This document shows, one piece after another, positions 13,740-16,632 of a DNA stretch of 16,632 bases (the stretch's first letter is position 1; the number at the start of each line of letters is the position of its first letter). A program made the translations under genes and the position numbers. The DNA comes from Nitrososphaerota archaeon (lineage in GTDB: Archaea; Thermoproteota; Nitrososphaeria; Nitrososphaerales; UBA57). Under the pieces are notes generated by a model. The model searched no databases, was not told the origin of the DNA, and saw only the letters and a program-made list of their open reading frames with translations. The stretch covers positions 1 through 16,632 of the forward strand of contig JACZWF010000008.1 in assembly GCA_022572285.1 (NCBI GenBank), given 5' to 3'.

Positions 13740-16632
13740 ATGGTCTATATCAAGAAGTTAGAACTTAGGGGATTCAAGTCATTTGGAAATAAACTTGTGA
13801 CCATTCATTTTGATAGAGGTCTAATTGGTGTGACTGGACCCAATGGCTCAGGCAAGAGCAACATAATTGATGCCATCATGTTCTCGCTTGGACAAACTAA
13901 TCCGAGGAACCTAAGAGTGAACAGACTGAGCTCACTCATTTTCGATGGAGGTGGAGGGGAGAAGCCGCACGAGGCGAAAGCCACCATTACTCTTGAGAAC
14001 TCGGACCGCCTTATTCACGTGGATACCGATAATGTCACAATTTCAAGAGAGATAAAATCGACCGGAGAAAGCACCTACCTCCTTAATGGAAAGAAGATAC
14101 AGAAAGGCAGCCTAAAAGAAATTCTCAGTTTAGCTATGATCGACCCCGATGGCCTAAATTTTGTGCCTCAAGGCATGGTCACTCGTCTCTCAGAGCTGAG
14201 TCCAGAAGAAAAGCGCATCATTATAGAGGAGATTGTCGGCGTTGCACAATTCAACGAGAAGAGCGAACGCGCGATGAAACAGCTTGATGAGTCTGATCGG
14301 AAACTCGAAGTCGCCCTGGCCAGAATTGATGAAATTAGATCTAGGATTGACTCCCTGGAGGGCGAAAGGAATGACGAACTCCGATTGCGATACCTCGAGA
14401 AGGAGCTAAAGTGGTTGAATGCATTGCTGATATCGCAAAAGTTATCGGCTGTCCGAAATGACATTGCTGATCAGAAGAATCAGATCAACACGGCAGAAGA
14501 GGAAAAATCGATTCTTGAAGTGGACGTCTCAAACTTGAATGTCCAGATCCGTCATATTGAAGAGGAGAGAACTAAGTATCTCAACAATATCCTCGAAGAG
14601 AGAGGTAAAGAGCTTGTCGATCTTCAGGTAAAGATAGCTCAAAAGAGAAATGACATCGAGAAATCGAAAAGCCAACTCGCTGAGACAATTACCATTGTCC
14701 AGAAAATCACGGACACCTTGCCCTACCTTTCACAGATGAGAGAGGATGGGATGACGAAACTCGAAGAAGTTAGCGCCAGCATTGTCTCGCTTGAAAAAGA
14801 ACTCGCACGAACAGAGTCCGAAAAACGCGAATTGGATATTAAGCTTAAAAAATCGAGTGATGAAAGAAACGAGGTTCTACGGCAGCTGACTCTGGCGGAG
14901 GAGGATGTCCACCTTCTCAATGAAAAGATCAATCTGTTCAGGAAAGCCGTGAACTCTGCTTCATCATCTATATCAGAGGGGACGGCTAAGAAGACTCTTT
15001 TGAACGAGAGACTACAAGGGTTTAAGGGAAGAGCAGAGTCCATCGATGAGACTCTAAGGGTCAAGTCTCAGATTGAGGATCTAGAACGTATCCAATCTCT
15101 CCAAACCCGAACCCTCTCCGAGATTGAGAGAACAAACTCGGCCTTGGATGCTAGGAGGGTAAAATTAGAAGAAGAGATTTCCAAAGCACTAGATACCCTG
15201 CAGACGGCGAGCGACGCTGTAGTAAAACATGAGTCACAGATTACAGCTGCCAAAGAGCTGTCCCGACAGCAGACTTCGTTCTCAAAATTGAAAGCAATTG
15301 CCAAAGAAAAGTCTCTAGATGGTTTGTTAGGTAGGTTTGAGGATCTTGTCACCCTGGATGGTGAATATCAGGTCCCACTATTAGCCGCTGGTAAGCGATG
15401 GCTTAATGCTGTAGTTATGAAAGATATGGCCTCCCTTCTAAAAATTGTGGAACCAATAAAAAAACTCAAACTCGGGAGAATCGCCCTTATTCCACTCTCA
15501 GATGTGGCGGACACAAGTACGGTCGCTCCGCCGAAAGATCCTAATGTAATAGGCTGTCTTTCAGAATTGCTTAAGGCTAGATCCGACTGCAAAGGACTAG
15601 TGAACTTCGTTTTTGGCGATACACTGCTTGTAAAGTCACCAACGGCGGCGTACCTACTCTCTCAAAAAGGATACAGGACTGTTACCAGCAACGGTGACTT
15701 GTTTGAAGCAGGCGGCTCGGCCATAGAGACCGGAAATATTTTTCCCTTCGCAAACCTCATATTTGATACAAGCTCCCATGCCGCGATAAAGAAGGGAGTG
15801 AGCTCCTTACGACAGACCATAGCAAGGAGAAAGTCCGACCTGACTTTGTTGAACTCTCAAGCTAAAATCTTCGAATCTGATAAGATTAAGAAAAGCATGG
15901 CAATTGAGAGGCTTAACTTAGAAATCTCTAACTTGCAATCATTATACTCGCGATATGAGAGAGTCAGACTCGCGTTACGGGATCAGGCCTTCCGAACTGC
16001 GAAGAAACTTGAGCGAACAACAAGAAATCTCTATAGACGAGGGCGCTCCAAGGATGTTCTTCTATCAAAAATAGTAGAGAAGGAGCGAAGAATCAATGAC
16101 TCTGCCTACACAAAACTAAACAAGAGGAGATTAGTTTTGGAGGCCGAAAGGTCTGATCTTATCCTTGCACTGGAGAAGAAAAGTTTCGAAACTACCCAGG
16201 TCTCGGCGCAGCTTACACGGGAGAAAGCGGACCTTGAACACAATCTCCATCCACAACTCAGGAACCTTGATGATGAAAAACGACAGAGAACCGAGGAACT
16301 TGGTGCAAAGAAAAGGTGGCTTCAAATCGCCCAGAGATTATTACCACAAATGGAGAAGGAACTTTTCAGCCTCACTCAGGATGAGATGAAACTAGACGCT
16401 GAATCCAGAAAATCGAAAGCAGTTCTGCAAGAGTTTGAGAACAATGCGAGGGAACTGCGAAGAGAGAAAGAGGCCGTTTCGAGATCTCTCAATGGAGTGG
16501 AGAAGAGGATTGTCTCCACCAACAAGGGTCTCGAAAGTCAAGCCGATACTGAGCAAGCTCTCCGCAGCCAACTCTCAACTCATGGTTATTCTACCCTGCC
16601 TGATTCATTTGATGGGGTAGAAAGGGTAAAGG
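13740..16632 (+). CDS. smc: Chromosome segregation protein SMC, 3'-truncated by window edge
   Basis: Structural maintenance of chromosomes ATPase, which forms a dimer and organises and segregates the chromosome with ScpA/ScpB-type partners. The frame is open from ATG 13740 to the window end (964 codons), so the C-terminal coiled coil and Walker B/signature head part are missing. Seen: IKKLELRGFKSFGNK (4-18), Walker A GPNGSGKSN (33-41), Q-loop SLGQ (Q52), VPQGMVTRLSELSPEEKR at the head-to-coil transition, a long heptad-rich coiled coil of about residues 170-515, then the hinge domain (about 525-670, with LLGRFEDLVTLDGEYQVPLLAAGKRW, NFVFGDTLLVK and the TSNGDLFEAGGSA edge), and the returning coiled coil. 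The start fits the family and lies 151 bases after the decarboxylase stop, with its own TATA-like box. Confidence 0.96.
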   Translation, partial: MVYIKKLELRGFKSFGNKLVTIHFDRGLIGVTGPNGSGKSNIIDAIMFSLGQTNPRNLRVNRLSSLIFDGGGGEKPHEAKATITLENSDRLIHVDTDNVTISREIKSTGESTYLLNGKKIQKGSLKEILSLAMIDPDGLNFVPQGMVTRLSELSPEEKRIIIEEIVGVAQFNEKSERAMKQLDESDRKLEVALARIDEIRSRIDSLEGERNDELRLRYLEKELKWLNALLISQKLSAVRNDIADQKNQINTAEEEKSILEVDVSNLNVQIRHIEEERTKYLNNILEERGKELVDLQVKIAQKRNDIEKSKSQLAETITIVQKITDTLPYLSQMREDGMTKLEEVSASIVSLEKELARTESEKRELDIKLKKSSDERNEVLRQLTLAEEDVHLLNEKINLFRKAVNSASSSISEGTAKKTLLNERLQGFKGRAESIDETLRVKSQIEDLERIQSLQTRTLSEIERTNSALDARRVKLEEEISKALDTLQTASDAVVKHESQITAAKELSRQQTSFSKLKAIAKEKSLDGLLGRFEDLVTLDGEYQVPLLAAGKRWLNAVVMKDMASLLKIVEPIKKLKLGRIALIPLSDVADTSTVAPPKDPNVIGCLSELLKARSDCKGLVNFVFGDTLLVKSPTAAYLLSQKGYRTVTSNGDLFEAGGSAIETGNIFPFANLIFDTSSHAAIKKGVSSLRQTIARRKSDLTLLNSQAKIFESDKIKKSMAIERLNLEISNLQSLYSRYERVRLALRDQAFRTAKKLERTTRNLYRRGRSKDVLLSKIVEKERRINDSAYTKLNKRRLVLEAERSDLILALEKKSFETTQVSAQLTREKADLEHNLHPQLRNLDDEKRQRTEELGAKKRWLQIAQRLLPQMEKELFSLTQDEMKLDAESRKSKAVLQEFENNARELRREKEAVSRSLNGVEKRIVSTNKGLESQADTEQALRSQLSTHGYSTLPDSFDGVERVK

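Noticed and set aside
13805..16325. Several antisense ORFs across smc
   Set aside because: They are serine-, arginine- and leucine-rich shadows of coiled-coil coding sequence; the plus-strand SMC motifs are unambiguous.
1..16632. CRISPR array, transposon, tRNA or rRNA genes
   Set aside because: By reading I found no regularly spaced repeats, no transposase motifs or terminal inverted repeats, and no tRNA cloverleaf in the gaps; almost all bases are in recognised housekeeping genes.

Overview
The window is chromosomal DNA from an archaeon. The diagnostic families are a geranylgeranyl-reductase-type flavoprotein, an Sm-like archaeal protein, the archaeal-type methionine adenosyltransferase, a RadA-like ATPase, an AbrB/PhoU regulator, pantoate kinase plus phosphopantothenate synthetase (the archaeal CoA route) and an MfnA-type decarboxylase. 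Short AT-rich TATA-like boxes lie about 25-30 bases upstream of several starts, which fits archaeal, often leaderless, transcription. The flavor of the set (PdxS/PdxT, CTP synthase, AbrB-PhoU, SMC, EMC6-like) suggests a TACK-type lineage, possibly Nitrososphaeria/Thaumarchaeota-related. That placement is an inference from memory, not a phylogeny.

Layout: (1) 1-1281, the 3' part of a geranylgeranyl reductase gene whose 5' end lies outside the window. (2) 1278-2081, two small uncharacterised minus-strand genes. (3) 2177-2515, a three-helix membrane protein that resembles EMC6. (4) 2420-3772, a minus-strand RecA/RadA-like ATPase followed, after its TAG and in the same frame, by a small ORF that runs antisense into the end of the EMC6-like gene. 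(5) 3793-5274, LSm and methionine adenosyltransferase, adjacent with no spacer. (6) 5362-6956, the PLP synthase pair pdxS-pdxT. (7) 6950-9706, minus-strand AbrB-PhoU regulator then CTP synthase, meeting pdxT tail to tail. (8) 9776-13589, a CoA-precursor operon: pantoate kinase, 4-phosphopantoate-beta-alanine ligase, panB and an MfnA-type aspartate/tyrosine decarboxylase. (9) 13740 to the end, smc, whose 3' end is outside the window.

Functionally, the CoA operon holds most steps from ketoisovalerate to 4'-phosphopantothenate: PanB makes ketopantoate, pantoate kinase phosphorylates pantoate, the ligase joins it to beta-alanine, and the decarboxylase can supply beta-alanine from aspartate. Ketopantoate reductase is not in the window. 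The PLP made by PdxS/PdxT is the cofactor of that decarboxylase. The rest is core nucleotide, SAM, membrane and chromosome biology. There is no mobile element, CRISPR array, tRNA or rRNA that I can support. No stretch over 300 bases lacks a gene; the longest gaps are 13590-13739, 2082-2176, 5275-5361 and 9707-9775.

The parts most worth a second look are the EMC6-like protein, the small ORF placed in frame behind the RadA-like gene, the palindrome/tandem-repeat element in the divergent promoter between the PhoU regulator and pantoate kinase, and the two unrecognised small proteins at 1278-2081. I did not find a clearly new multi-gene system.
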